From contig NZ_CP017305.1 of assembly GCF_001747405.1 (NCBI RefSeq), forward strand, positions 514,001-578,000: DNA of 64,000 nt, read 5' to 3'. Position numbers and translations under genes: made by a program. Of this stretch, positions 45,386-53,776 are shown piece by piece. The stretch comes from Chlorobaculum limnaeum. GTDB taxonomy: Bacteria; Bacteroidota; Chlorobiia; Chlorobiales; Chlorobiaceae. Positions within the stretch are counted from its first letter, which is position 1. Every line of letters begins with the position of its first letter. The notes below the pieces were generated by a model, which saw nothing but the letters and a program-made list of their open reading frames with translations, did not search any database and had not been told where the DNA came from.

Positions 45386-45401
45386 TTCTGCATTGGGAGG
45401 G

Positions 45402-45755
45402 TTACTGCTGGCTGGCGCTGTAGCTGACGGTGACCGTCTCGGTGATGCCGCCCCTGGCGTTCCACTCGGCTTTGACGCTCATCCTTCTTGGCTGGCAGGC
45501 TTCGACCAGGTCGTCGAGAATCCTGTTGGTGATGTTTTCATAGAAGATTCCCGCGTTGCGGAATTCGAGGTAGTAGTACTTGAGGGATTTGAGTTCGATG
45601 CAGCTTTTGTCGGGCACGTAGTTGACGGTGATCGTGCCGAAGTCAGGCAGGCCGGTTTTGGGGCAGACCGAAGTGAATTCGGGATTGACGATCTCGATGG
45701 TGTAGTCCCTGCCGGGAAAGGTGTTGTCGAAAACTTCGATGATCTCTTTTTTCAT
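45402..45755 (-). CDS. queF: 7-cyano-7-deazaguanine reductase (preQ0 reductase)
   Basis: NADPH-dependent four-electron reduction of preQ0 to preQ1 on the queuosine tRNA-modification route. 117 residues, the short unimodular type I QueF (YkvM-like). The nucleophile Cys31 lies in [14 protein letters not shown] with Asp38 following; the QueF motif appears as [14 protein letters not shown]. Other que genes are not in the window. I saw no preQ1 riboswitch fold in the 107-bp upstream gap. Confidence 0.94.
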   Translation of the reverse strand: MKKEIIEVFDNTFPGRDYTIEIVNPEFTSVCPKTGLPDFGTITVNYVPDKSCIELKSLKYYYLEFRNAGIFYENITNRILDDLVEACQPRRMSVKAEWNARGGITETVTVSYSASQQ

Positions 45756-45862
45756 GGGTTTTCACATGTGGGTTGAAGTGGTTCTCGATAGCGCTGCAAA
45801 ATAGAAAACGGATGCGATATTCATTAAATTCGTGACGAGTTTTACCATCAGGAGTTTCATTC

Positions 45863-46597
45863 ATGCCTTTTGAACGATACACGGTGCCGGTGTCCGGAAG
45901 TTCGGACGCGGCCATTGACGAAGAGCTAACCCGTCTGAGAGCGGAACTTGCCGCTGAATACGATCTGCGGGAGGTTTCGCATCGCTTTGCAGAGAGCGAC
46001 TTCACCTTTCTGAGCGTGCTCGACAGCTACGCGCTGCTCGATCGCATCGACCCCGCAGCTTTCGTGAAGGACGAGCAGATGCCCTACTGGGCGGAAATCT
46101 GGCCTGCCGCCGTGACGCTTTCCCGGCAGATCATGGAGAGCGGAGAACTTGCCGGGAAGTCGGTGCTCGAACTCGGAGCCGGTGTCGGCATGGCGAGCAT
46201 CGCCGCCGCCAGAAGCGGCGCTCGCGTGCTCTGCACCGACTACTCGACCGAGGCGCTGAGGTTCGTGGCCTGGAACGCTATGAAGAATCGCGTGCCGCTC
46301 GATACCTCTCGCCTCGATTGGCGCATGATCAAGGGTGACGAAAAGTTCGATGCCGTCATCGCCGCCGACGTGCTCTACGAGCGGGTCAATCTGCTGCCCA
46401 TCGTGACGGCCGTCGATGCGCTACTTGCTCCCGGCGGGGCGGCCTGGATCGCCGATCCTCGGCGGCGGCTTGCCGAGCAGTTTCTCGAACTGGTGCACGA
46501 GAACGGATTCGAGATCGCCGAGACGCGCATGTTCGACGCCGAAGGCGACCAGACAGTGGCGGTCACGATTTACAAACTGCAACGGGCGACGGCATGA
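45863..46597 (+). CDS. Class I SAM-dependent methyltransferase (METTL/Methyltransf_16-like)
   Basis: 244 residues. An N-terminal helical region precedes a Rossmann methyltransferase: PYWAEIWPAAVTLSRQI, motif I VLELGAGVGMASIAAA, then RVLCTDYSTEAL and DAVIAADVLYE. The P-Y-W-A-x-x-W-P-(A/S) start is typical of the family that includes protein-lysine and ETF-beta methyltransferases. The target is unknown. It overlaps the downstream DUF4905-like gene by 4 bases, so the set 45863-48452 probably forms one operon with the Xer recombinase. Confidence 0.85.
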   Translation: MPFERYTVPVSGSSDAAIDEELTRLRAELAAEYDLREVSHRFAESDFTFLSVLDSYALLDRIDPAAFVKDEQMPYWAEIWPAAVTLSRQIMESGELAGKSVLELGAGVGMASIAAARSGARVLCTDYSTEALRFVAWNAMKNRVPLDTSRLDWRMIKGDEKFDAVIAADVLYERVNLLPIVTAVDALLAPGGAAWIADPRRRLAEQFLELVHENGFEIAETRMFDAEGDQTVAVTIYKLQRATA

Positions 46598-47445
46598 ATA
46601 CTGAAGCATCGGAGAAGCGTCCGATACAGACATCCGCCGAACAGCTCTGGTCGTGGCATGGCGGCAGCGGTGCGCTCATCTGGCAACTGATGTTTGGCGG
46701 CGAAACGGTGATGGGCATCAATCGTTTTCCACAGGAGCGCAAGGCGTCGTTCTTCTGCCTCGAATCCTCCTCGGGCCGCGTGCTGCGTGACGATTTCGTG
46801 CTGACTTTCGATAATGGCGAATCTGAAGCTCCGGTTGGTGACGGCTGGATGATCGGGCTCGAAACGGTTCACGGCAACCTGCTCTTCTGCCACGCATACC
46901 AGGCTGGAAGCCCGGAGCACCAAGGCATTTGGGCGCTCGATCTTCCGGCAGGGCGCGTCTCCTGGGGCCGTCCCGATCTCGTGTACATGGCCAATTTCGG
47001 CGATGCCATTCTCGCCTACCGGTCGATCGTCTTCGCGGGGTTTCCCGAGCGGGACTACTTCCTGATCGATCCCTTGACCGGTCGCGAACTCGAACACCTC
47101 GGCACGGCGCACGAGCGTCCCAACCGGCTCCGCGACGCGGCGCAAAGCGAAGAGGAGCGGCAGGGCATTTTGCTGCCCGATGCCACTTTTGACGAGCTGG
47201 GCCACGTCGAGCATATCGAAAGCGGCTCGATGACCGTCACGGTACGGCACCGGATGGAGCACGGCGCGGAGGGCATTCCCGCCTGGGTCTCCACGCTGTG
47301 CGTGAGCGAAGGTGATCGCCTCATCCATGAAGCGGTGATGGCTTCCGGGGAACCGATGCCGGTTTTCAACAGTTTTCTCATCAAAGACGACCGGTTGTAT
47401 TACATCAAAGAGAGAGAGAGCCTCGTCAGTCTCGTTATTTCATGA
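46594..47445 (+). CDS. DUF4905-like conserved protein
   Basis: 283 residues, soluble, rich in beta-propeller-like strands. The beginning (WSWHGGSGALIWQLMFGGET, then MGINRFPQERKASFFCLE) and the middle (GIWALDLPAGRVSWG; DYFLIDPLTGREL) suggest repeated blades with alternating W-x-L-D-x-x-x-G units. This matches, as far as I can recall, DUF4905 of Bacteroidetes/Chlorobi; function unknown. Coupled by 4-base overlaps to the methyltransferase before it and the recombinase after it. Confidence 0.6.
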   Translation: MNTEASEKRPIQTSAEQLWSWHGGSGALIWQLMFGGETVMGINRFPQERKASFFCLESSSGRVLRDDFVLTFDNGESEAPVGDGWMIGLETVHGNLLFCHAYQAGSPEHQGIWALDLPAGRVSWGRPDLVYMANFGDAILAYRSIVFAGFPERDYFLIDPLTGRELEHLGTAHERPNRLRDAAQSEEERQGILLPDATFDELGHVEHIESGSMTVTVRHRMEHGAEGIPAWVSTLCVSEGDRLIHEAVMASGEPMPVFNSFLIKDDRLYYIKERESLVSLVIS

Positions 47446-48452
47446 AGAGAAGCACCCCTGATCGAGTTCCGAAAAAAGAGGTCGCCAGTTTCCGGTGGCT
47501 CGATGCGTTTCTCGCGTATCTCCAGTCCGCCCGCAACGTCTCGCCTAAAACGGTGACGGCTTACACGACCGATCTGATCCAGTTTTTTGAATTCCTGAAG
47601 GAGGAACGCGGCCTCGACGCTCTTGCCGCCGTCGATCCGGAGCTGGTCGAAGTGCCCGATGTGCGGCATTTCATGGGCCGCCTGCTCGATAGCGGCGTCA
47701 AGCCCCGTTCGATTGCGCGCAAGCTCGCCTCGGTCAAGAGCTTCTACCGTTATCTGCTCGATACCGGAAAGATCGACCGTTCGCCGCTTTCCCTGGTTCT
47801 CACACCAAGGCTCGACCGGAAGATGCCCGAATTCCTGAGCGAAGAGGAGGCGTCGCGGCTTTTTGACCAGTTTTTGCCGTCAGAGAGCAACTGCTCCGGC
47901 GAGGAGGATCGACGGAAAGTCGGGGAGCGGATGTTCGAACTGTCGAGAGACCGTGCGGTGCTCGAAGTGCTCTACGGTTGCGGCCTGCGAATCTCCGAGG
48001 TGACTGGTCTGGAAACCGCTGATATCGATCTCGCGCATGGCTTTCTGAAAGTTACCGGAAAGGGGCGCAAACAACGGATCGTGCCGCTTGGCGAACCCGC
48101 CGCCGAGGCGCTCAGAAATTATTTTGAAGTCAGGCGAAACTTCTTTAGAATATTGAAAGAGGGGGCTGGTGAAGCTTCGAGAGTCTTCGTAACGGCAAAA
48201 GGCAGACAGATTTATCCCATGCTTGTGCAGAGAATGACAAAGAGGTATCTCTCAGCGGTTACCGAATCGGAAAAGAAAAACCCACACATGCTCCGGCACA
48301 CCTTTGCAACGCACATGCTCAACGGCGGAGCAGACCTGAAAAGCGTCAGCGAAATGCTCGGCCACAGCAGTCTGACGACCACGGAGCTGTACACCCATGT
48401 GACGTTCAACAGGCTGAGGGAAGTTTATAACAAAGCTCATCCGAGGGCCTGA
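47442..48452 (+). CDS. xerC: Tyrosine recombinase XerC/XerD
   Basis: 336 residues. N-terminal SAM-like core-binding domain (YLQSARNVSPKTVTAYTTDL; RSIARKLASVKSFYRYLLD), then the catalytic domain with all residues: Arg in GCGLRISEVTGLE, Lys in VTGKGRKQRIVPLG, His-x2-Arg in HMLRHTFATHML, His in LGHSSLTTTELYTHV and the Tyr nucleophile in the same stretch. It resolves chromosome dimers at dif. It is longer than the usual 300 residues because of an extra segment around 140-160. XerC versus XerD cannot be decided. The overlap with the DUF4905-like gene argues against a phage integrase. Confidence 0.9.
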   Translation: MKRSTPDRVPKKEVASFRWLDAFLAYLQSARNVSPKTVTAYTTDLIQFFEFLKEERGLDALAAVDPELVEVPDVRHFMGRLLDSGVKPRSIARKLASVKSFYRYLLDTGKIDRSPLSLVLTPRLDRKMPEFLSEEEASRLFDQFLPSESNCSGEEDRRKVGERMFELSRDRAVLEVLYGCGLRISEVTGLETADIDLAHGFLKVTGKGRKQRIVPLGEPAAEALRNYFEVRRNFFRILKEGAGEASRVFVTAKGRQIYPMLVQRMTKRYLSAVTESEKKNPHMLRHTFATHMLNGGADLKSVSEMLGHSSLTTTELYTHVTFNRLREVYNKAHPRA

Positions 48453-48546
48453 TTCTCTGTATTACCGGCCCATGTTCAGCTAAATGACATGATCAATGCC
48501 GGTACCGTTCTTTTAAAGTATTTCAACTCTTTCAAGGGAGGCAGGT

Positions 48547-48873
48547 ATGACAAACTCAGTTACCAGTGATGCGGTTACCGTCAAGGTTACTCTTCGTCAT
48601 TCCAACAATCACGGAAGCATAGAAGACTACGCGCGTGCTGCGGCTTCGGGTCTTTTGAAGTTTCATGCAGGCGCGCTCAATTGTCATGTCATTCTCGATC
48701 ATCAGAAAAATGATCATGACCAGAACAAGTTGGCCGAAATCACCGTTCATGTGCCGCAGCACGATTTCGTGGCCAGAGAGTCGGCTCCAACCTATGAACA
48801 GGCGATAGACAACTGTATCGATGTCCTGGAGCGGCAGCTCAAGAAACTGAAGGAAAAGCAGAAGAACATCTGA
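48547..48873 (+). CDS. hpf: Ribosome hibernation factor, short HPF/RaiA type
   Basis: 108 residues of the ribosomal S30AE domain: VKVTLRHSNNHGSIEDYARAAA, an alternating strand NCHVILDHQK, LAEITVHVPQHDFVARES and the closing helix IDVLERQLKKLKEKQ. It lacks the C-terminal dimerisation domain of long HPF, so it would act as the short form that stabilises idle 70S or 100S ribosomes. A strong ribosome site (GGGAGG) precedes ATG 48547. It is followed by a perfect palindrome and hprK. Confidence 0.88.
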   Translation: MTNSVTSDAVTVKVTLRHSNNHGSIEDYARAAASGLLKFHAGALNCHVILDHQKNDHDQNKLAEITVHVPQHDFVARESAPTYEQAIDNCIDVLERQLKKLKEKQKNI

Positions 48874-48884
48874 AATATGTCGTT

Positions 48885-48914
48885 GTAACAGGGTCAGCAT
48901 GCTGACCCTGTTAC
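48885..48914. repeat. 30-bp perfect palindrome between hpf and hprK
   Basis: Each half is 15 bases (GTAACAGGGTCAGCA and its complement) with no spacer. It is not followed by T on the plus strand, lies 36 bp before the hprK ATG, and could be an operator, a recombination site or an attenuating hairpin. Confidence 0.8.
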
Positions 48915-48950
48915 GGTATGGGGCTTCCCTAAAACCATGATCTGCCGGGC

Positions 48951-49991
48951 ATGAATTTTGACCAGAAAGGGCTGAGAAAGCGATCGATCACGGTCGCCTA
49001 TTTTTTTGAAAAAATACAGCAGCGATTCGACATCAAGTTTCGGCGTCTCAACGGTGTCGATGAGCAGAAGAGGCGCATCCACGAACGCGATCTCCATCGT
49101 CCCGGTCTGGCCATGGCGGGCTTCACCAAACTGTTCACCTACAAGCGCGTCCAGATTCTCGGCAATACCGAAACGCGCTATCTGAACCATCTTTCCGACG
49201 AAGCGCGCAGTACGGCGTTCGCCAATTTCGTGAGCTTCAGGATGCCCTGCATCATTCTGACCAGCAACAACAAGCTCGAACCGGAGTTGATCGACATGGC
49301 AACGAACGCCGGAATTCCGGTGTTTGTCACCCGTTGCTCTTCGGCGAAGGCGATCTATCAGATCACCGATTTTCTCGACGAAGAGTTCTCGCTCTACCAG
49401 CAGTACCACGGCTCGATGGTCGATGTGTACGGCGTGGGCGTGCTCTTGACCGGCAAGAGCGGGCTCGGCAAGTCGGAGGTGGCGCTCGATCTTGTCGAGC
49501 GGGGGCATGGTCTCGTGGCCGATGACGTCGTGGTGGTCAAGCGCCGGGGCGAGACCAATGCGCTGGTTGCGTCGCGCAACAATATCATCGACCATTTCAT
49601 GGAGATTCGCGGACTTGGCGTTGTCGATGTCCGGCAGAATTTCGGCATCAGGGCGATTCGTGATTCCAAGGATGTGCAGGTGGTGGTCGAGCTGCTCGAA
49701 TGGAGCAAGGAGGCCGAGTACGAACGGCTTGGCCTCGACCAGAAAACGGTGAAGCTGCTCGGCGTCGATCTGCCGCTGGCGCAGCTTCCGATCTTTCCGG
49801 GCAAGAACATCACGGTCATCATCGAGGTGGTTGCGCTCAACTTCCTCCTCAAGCGCTATGCCGGGTACGTGCCCGCCGAGGCACTGACCGAGAGGATTCG
49901 CAACGTTATCAACAAGGATCGTGCCGAAACGCCCGCTCCGCCAACCAGTGTAGAAACCAGTTCCGAAGAGTATGATGATGAAAACGACTAA
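48951..49991 (+). CDS. hprK: HPr kinase/phosphorylase
   Basis: Phosphorylates and dephosphorylates Ser46 of HPr. 346 residues: N-terminal domain, then the P-loop LLTGKSGLGKSEVALDLVERGH, VADDVVVVKRRG and the HprK signature MEIRGLGVVDV, with RDSKDVQVVVELLEW and PIFPGKNITVIIE near the end. An acidic tail of about 20 residues follows. In Gram-negative autotrophs without sugar PTS uptake, HprK is thought to belong to a regulatory phosphorelay; no HPr or EI gene is in the window. It overlaps oppA by 20 bases. Confidence 0.94.
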   Translation: MNFDQKGLRKRSITVAYFFEKIQQRFDIKFRRLNGVDEQKRRIHERDLHRPGLAMAGFTKLFTYKRVQILGNTETRYLNHLSDEARSTAFANFVSFRMPCIILTSNNKLEPELIDMATNAGIPVFVTRCSSAKAIYQITDFLDEEFSLYQQYHGSMVDVYGVGVLLTGKSGLGKSEVALDLVERGHGLVADDVVVVKRRGETNALVASRNNIIDHFMEIRGLGVVDVRQNFGIRAIRDSKDVQVVVELLEWSKEAEYERLGLDQKTVKLLGVDLPLAQLPIFPGKNITVIIEVVALNFLLKRYAGYVPAEALTERIRNVINKDRAETPAPPTSVETSSEEYDDEND

Positions 49992-51747
49992 ACGCCTCTC
50001 CCGCCTTTTTTCGATTTCGCTGCTTGCGGCGGCGACCCTGTTGACCGCTTGTTCGAAGTCCGGCGGCAAGGGTGGCGCGATTTCTGGCGCGGCCAGGGAC
50101 ACCACGCTGGTTATCGGCATGCTTGGCGACGCCGATTATCTCAATCCGGTCATCGGCGCGTCGCTCACGTCGAGCGAGATCAGCGGCCTCATCTATCCCG
50201 GCCTGCTCCAGGGCGAGTTCGACACCAAAACCGGCCTGCTCAACTACCTCGCGCTCGAAAAGCGCCTGCGTCCCTCCTCCGGCCCCGACGAAAAGTCGCC
50301 GAAGGGGGCGCTGGCCAAAACCTGGACGATGTCGCCCGACCATCGATCCATCACCTACATTCTCCGCGACGACGCGAAGTGGGCCGACGGCCAGCCCATC
50401 ACGTCGCGCGATTTCAAGTTCACCTACAAACTTTACGGCAATCCGGTGATCGCCAGCCCGCGCCAGCAGTTCCTTGCCGAGCTGATCGGCGCGGACAAGG
50501 GAGCGGTCGATTTCGACAGGGCGATCGAAACTCCGAACGACACCACGCTGGTCTTCCATTTCTACAAGCCGGTGCCGGAGCATCTCGCTCTTTTCCACAC
50601 CTCGCTGACGCCATTGCCGGAGCATCTCTGGAAAAACGTCAAGTCCGCAGAGTTCCGTGAGTCGAAGCTCAACCAGCAGCCGGTTGGTGCCGGGCCGTAC
50701 CGCCTCGCAGCGTGGAACAAGCAGCAAACGCTGACGCTCTCGTCGAGCGCCACCTGCAACCTGCCCAAGCCGGGCAACATCCGGCGTATCATCTACCGCG
50801 TCATTCCCGACTACACCGTCCGGCTCGCGCAGCTCCAGACCGGCGACGTTGATGTGGTCGAGAACGTCAAGCCGGAGGATTTCGCCGCCGTGCAGAAAGC
50901 CAACAAGAATGTCGATATCAAGACCATCGGCCTGCGGGTCTACGACTATGTTGGCTGGCAGAACATCGACGGGGATCACTACAACAGCACTGGCAAGGTG
51001 CGCCCGCACCCGCTTTTCGGCGATCCGGCCGTGCGCCGGGCGCTGACCTTGGCTATCGACCGGCAGTCGATCATCGACGGCTATCTCGGCGAGTACGGTG
51101 TTTTGGCCAAAACCGATATTTCCCCCTCGCTGAAGTGGGCCTACGACGACTCGATCAAGCCCTATAGCTACGATCCGGCGCAAGCCGTCAAGTTGCTCGA
51201 AGCCGCGGGATGGATGCCCGGCCCCGATGGCATCCGGCAGAAGAACGGACGCAAGTTCAGCTTTGTGCTCTATACGAACGCCGGAAACGCGCGCCGGAAC
51301 TACGCCTGTACGATCATCCAGCAAAACCTTCGCGAGATCGGCATCGACTGCAAGATCGAAATGCAGGAGTCCAACGTCTTTTTCCAGAACTTGCAGGAGC
51401 GCAAGCTCGGGGCGTGGATGGCGGGCTGGTCGATCGGGCTTGAAATCGATCCGCTCGACGTCTGGGGTTCCGATCTGAAAAAAAGCCGCTTCAACTTCCC
51501 CGGCTTCATCAATCCGAGGATCGACCAGCTCTGCGAGCTTGCCAAGAACAAGATGCGCACCGAGGAGGCCCGACCCTACTGGATCGAGTATCAGAAAATT
51601 CTGCACGAACAGCAGCCGATCACCTTCCTGTACTGGATTCGCGAGACGCAGGGTTTCAGCAAGCGCATCCAGGGGGCGAAGCTCAATATCTCCGGAACCT
51701 ATTACAACATCGACGACTGGACGCTGAAACCGTCAATCGCGCCGTAA
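49972..51747 (+). CDS. Peptide ABC transporter substrate-binding lipoprotein (OppA/DppA family)
   Basis: 591 residues. A lipoprotein signal, SISLLAAATLLTAC, places Cys27 at the lipidation site. The body is an SBP_bac_5 protein: VIGMLGDADYLNPVIG, WTMSPDHRSITYILRDDAKWADG, RLAQLQTGDVDVVENV and AVRRALTLAIDRQSII. It binds oligopeptides or other amphipathic ligands in the periplasm for the permease encoded 4 bp downstream. Ribosome site GAAGAG within hprK; ATG at 49972, 49975 or 49978 may be used. Confidence 0.93.
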   Translation: MMMKTTKRLSRLFSISLLAAATLLTACSKSGGKGGAISGAARDTTLVIGMLGDADYLNPVIGASLTSSEISGLIYPGLLQGEFDTKTGLLNYLALEKRLRPSSGPDEKSPKGALAKTWTMSPDHRSITYILRDDAKWADGQPITSRDFKFTYKLYGNPVIASPRQQFLAELIGADKGAVDFDRAIETPNDTTLVFHFYKPVPEHLALFHTSLTPLPEHLWKNVKSAEFRESKLNQQPVGAGPYRLAAWNKQQTLTLSSSATCNLPKPGNIRRIIYRVIPDYTVRLAQLQTGDVDVVENVKPEDFAAVQKANKNVDIKTIGLRVYDYVGWQNIDGDHYNSTGKVRPHPLFGDPAVRRALTLAIDRQSIIDGYLGEYGVLAKTDISPSLKWAYDDSIKPYSYDPAQAVKLLEAAGWMPGPDGIRQKNGRKFSFVLYTNAGNARRNYACTIIQQNLREIGIDCKIEMQESNVFFQNLQERKLGAWMAGWSIGLEIDPLDVWGSDLKKSRFNFPGFINPRIDQLCELAKNKMRTEEARPYWIEYQKILHEQQPITFLYWIRETQGFSKRIQGAKLNISGTYYNIDDWTLKPSIAP

Positions 51748-51751
51748 CGAC

Positions 51752-52717
51752 ATGCTCAGATATATTCTCAAACGGCTGCTGATCGCCGTGCCGCTCATCT
51801 TCGGGGTGCTGACCCTGACCTTCTTCATCATCCGGCTCGCGCCGGGCGATCCGGCGGCGTTCTTCATCCAGCCGGGCATCAGCCCCAATGTCGCCGAGCA
51901 GATTCGCCAGCAGTACGGGCTGAACGACCCGCTGCCGGTGCAGTACGTCAAGTGGCTCGGCAACGTGCTGCACGGCGATTTTGGCCGCAGCTTCAGCCGC
52001 GCCCAGCAGCCGGTGATCGAGGTGATAGCCGAGGCGCTGCCGGTGACGATGACCATCGCCGTGCTCACGCTTGTGGCAAACTTCGCCTTCGGCATCATCA
52101 TCGGCGTGATTTCGGCGGTCAAACAGAACAGCTTTCTGGACCGCTTTCTGACGGTAACGGCGCTCTTTTTCTACTCCATGCCGGAGTTCTGGCTCGCCCT
52201 GATGATGATCATTCTCTTCGCCCTGAAGTGGCCGCTTTTCCCGGTCTCCGGCCTGAACGAAATCGGAGCGGAGAGCTACGGCGCGTTCGGCTTCGTCATG
52301 GACAGAATCTGGCATCTCGCCCTGCCGGTGACGGTGCTGAGCATCAACGGTTCTGCCGGAATCGCCCGCTACGTACGCGGCAGCATGCTGGAGGTGATCC
52401 GCCAGGACTACATCCGCACGGCGCGGGCCAAGGGGCTCTCCGAGCGGGTGGTGATCCTGAAGCACGCCCTGCGCAACGCGCTTCTGCCGGTGATCACCCT
52501 GATGGGCAGTTCGCTGCCTTTCATCTTCAGCGGGGCGCTCTTCATCGAGGTGATCTTCGCCTTCCCCGGCATGGGACGCGTGACCGTCGAGGCGATCTTC
52601 GCCCGCGACTACCCGCTGATCATCGCCAACACCTTCGTGTCGGGCGTGATGATCGTTTTCGGCAACCTGCTCGCCGACGTGCTCTACGCCGTGGTCGATC
52701 CGAGGATCAAACTGTGA
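51752..52717 (+). CDS. Peptide ABC transporter permease (OppB/DppB family)
   Basis: 321 residues with six hydrophobic helices. The N terminus LRYILKRLLIAVPLIFGVLT and RLAPGDPAAFF are typical of OppB/DppB. The EAA loop that contacts the ATPase is YIRTARAKGLSERVVILKHALRNA, given here in two overlapping parts. The closing YPLIIANTFVSGVMIVFGNL and LYAVVDPRIKL are standard. The matching OppC and OppD are not next; ruvB follows. The ATPase at 32467 could power it. Confidence 0.94.
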   Translation: MLRYILKRLLIAVPLIFGVLTLTFFIIRLAPGDPAAFFIQPGISPNVAEQIRQQYGLNDPLPVQYVKWLGNVLHGDFGRSFSRAQQPVIEVIAEALPVTMTIAVLTLVANFAFGIIIGVISAVKQNSFLDRFLTVTALFFYSMPEFWLALMMIILFALKWPLFPVSGLNEIGAESYGAFGFVMDRIWHLALPVTVLSINGSAGIARYVRGSMLEVIRQDYIRTARAKGLSERVVILKHALRNALLPVITLMGSSLPFIFSGALFIEVIFAFPGMGRVTVEAIFARDYPLIIANTFVSGVMIVFGNLLADVLYAVVDPRIKL

Positions 52718-52735
52718 ACATAAATCGAGAGCCGA

Positions 52736-53776
52736 GTGAGGATTGAAGCCCTGAATACCGCTCCCGACGCGACGGAAGTCCGCTTTGAGGAGCAGATACG
52801 GCCGCAGCGGATGGGCGATTTTGCCGGTCAGAAGAAGCTGACCGACAACCTGAAGGTGTTTATTACCGCGGCCCGCAAACGCGACGAGGCGCTCGACCAC
52901 GTGCTGCTCTCCGGCCCGCCCGGCCTCGGCAAGACCACGCTCGCCCACATCATCGCCTCCGAGATGGGGGGCGGCATCAAGATCACCTCCGGCCCGCTGA
53001 TCGACAAACCGGGCAACCTGGCAGGGTTGCTCACCAGCATGAAAAAGGGGGACATTCTCTTCATCGACGAAATCCACCGGCTCGCTCCGGCGGTCGAGGA
53101 GTACCTCTACTCGGCGATGGAGGATTACCGCATCGACATCCTGCTCGACAGCGGCCCGGCGTCGCGGGCGGTGCAGCTCAGGCTCGAACCCTTCACGCTG
53201 GTCGGAGCGACCACGCGGGCGGGCCTTCTGACCTCGCCGCTCCGGGCGCGATTCGGCATCAACAACCGCCTCGACTACTACACGCCCGAGATTCTCCAGG
53301 GCATCGTCGTCCGGGCGGCGGGCATCCTGAACATCGGCGTCGATGAGGACGCCGCGATGGAGATCGCCCGACGCTCGCGAGGCACCCCGCGTATCGCCAA
53401 TCGCCTCTTGCGCCGCGCGCGCGATTTCGCGCAGGTGGCGGGCGACGCCTCGATTTCGCTCGCCGTTGCGCGGCGCACGCTCGAATCGCTCGAGATCGAC
53501 GAAGGGGGCCTTGACGACATGGACAAGAAGATTCTCGAAGCGATCGTGCGCAAGTTCAACGGCGGCCCGGTCGGCGTGGCCTCGCTCGCCGTTTCGGTCG
53601 GCGAGGAGCAGGACACCATTGAGGAGGTCTACGAACCCTACCTGATCCAGATGGGCTACCTCTCCCGGACGCCTCGGGGACGTGTGGCCACCCGGCTCGC
53701 CATGCAACGCTTTTCCCATCCGGGCATCTCCGCAGAGGGGCCGCTGTTCGACGCCGCCGAAAGTCATGACGGATAG
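52736..53776 (+). CDS. ruvB: Holliday junction branch-migration ATPase RuvB
   Basis: 346 residues. Walker [20 protein letters not shown], Walker [11 protein letters not shown], sensor [19 protein letters not shown], arginine finger region [17 protein letters not shown], and a winged-helix DNA-binding C terminus ([16 protein letters not shown]). With RuvA it drives branch migration before RuvC cleavage. The start is GTG 52736; no ATG precedes the conserved region. It follows the oppB gene after 18 bp and overlaps the TPR gene by 11 bp. Confidence 0.97.
   Translation: MRIEALNTAPDATEVRFEEQIRPQRMGDFAGQKKLTDNLKVFITAARKRDEALDHVLLSGPPGLGKTTLAHIIASEMGGGIKITSGPLIDKPGNLAGLLTSMKKGDILFIDEIHRLAPAVEEYLYSAMEDYRIDILLDSGPASRAVQLRLEPFTLVGATTRAGLLTSPLRARFGINNRLDYYTPEILQGIVVRAAGILNIGVDEDAAMEIARRSRGTPRIANRLLRRARDFAQVAGDASISLAVARRTLESLEIDEGGLDDMDKKILEAIVRKFNGGPVGVASLAVSVGEEQDTIEEVYEPYLIQMGYLSRTPRGRVATRLAMQRFSHPGISAEGPLFDAAESHDG

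Noticed and set aside
45756-45862. preQ1 riboswitch upstream of queF
   Set aside because: No compact H-type pseudoknot pattern or A-rich tail could be made out.
47442-48452. Phage or island integrase
   Set aside because: The gene overlaps a housekeeping-like operon and has Xer-type N-terminal and catalytic domains; no att-like repeats or cargo surround it.
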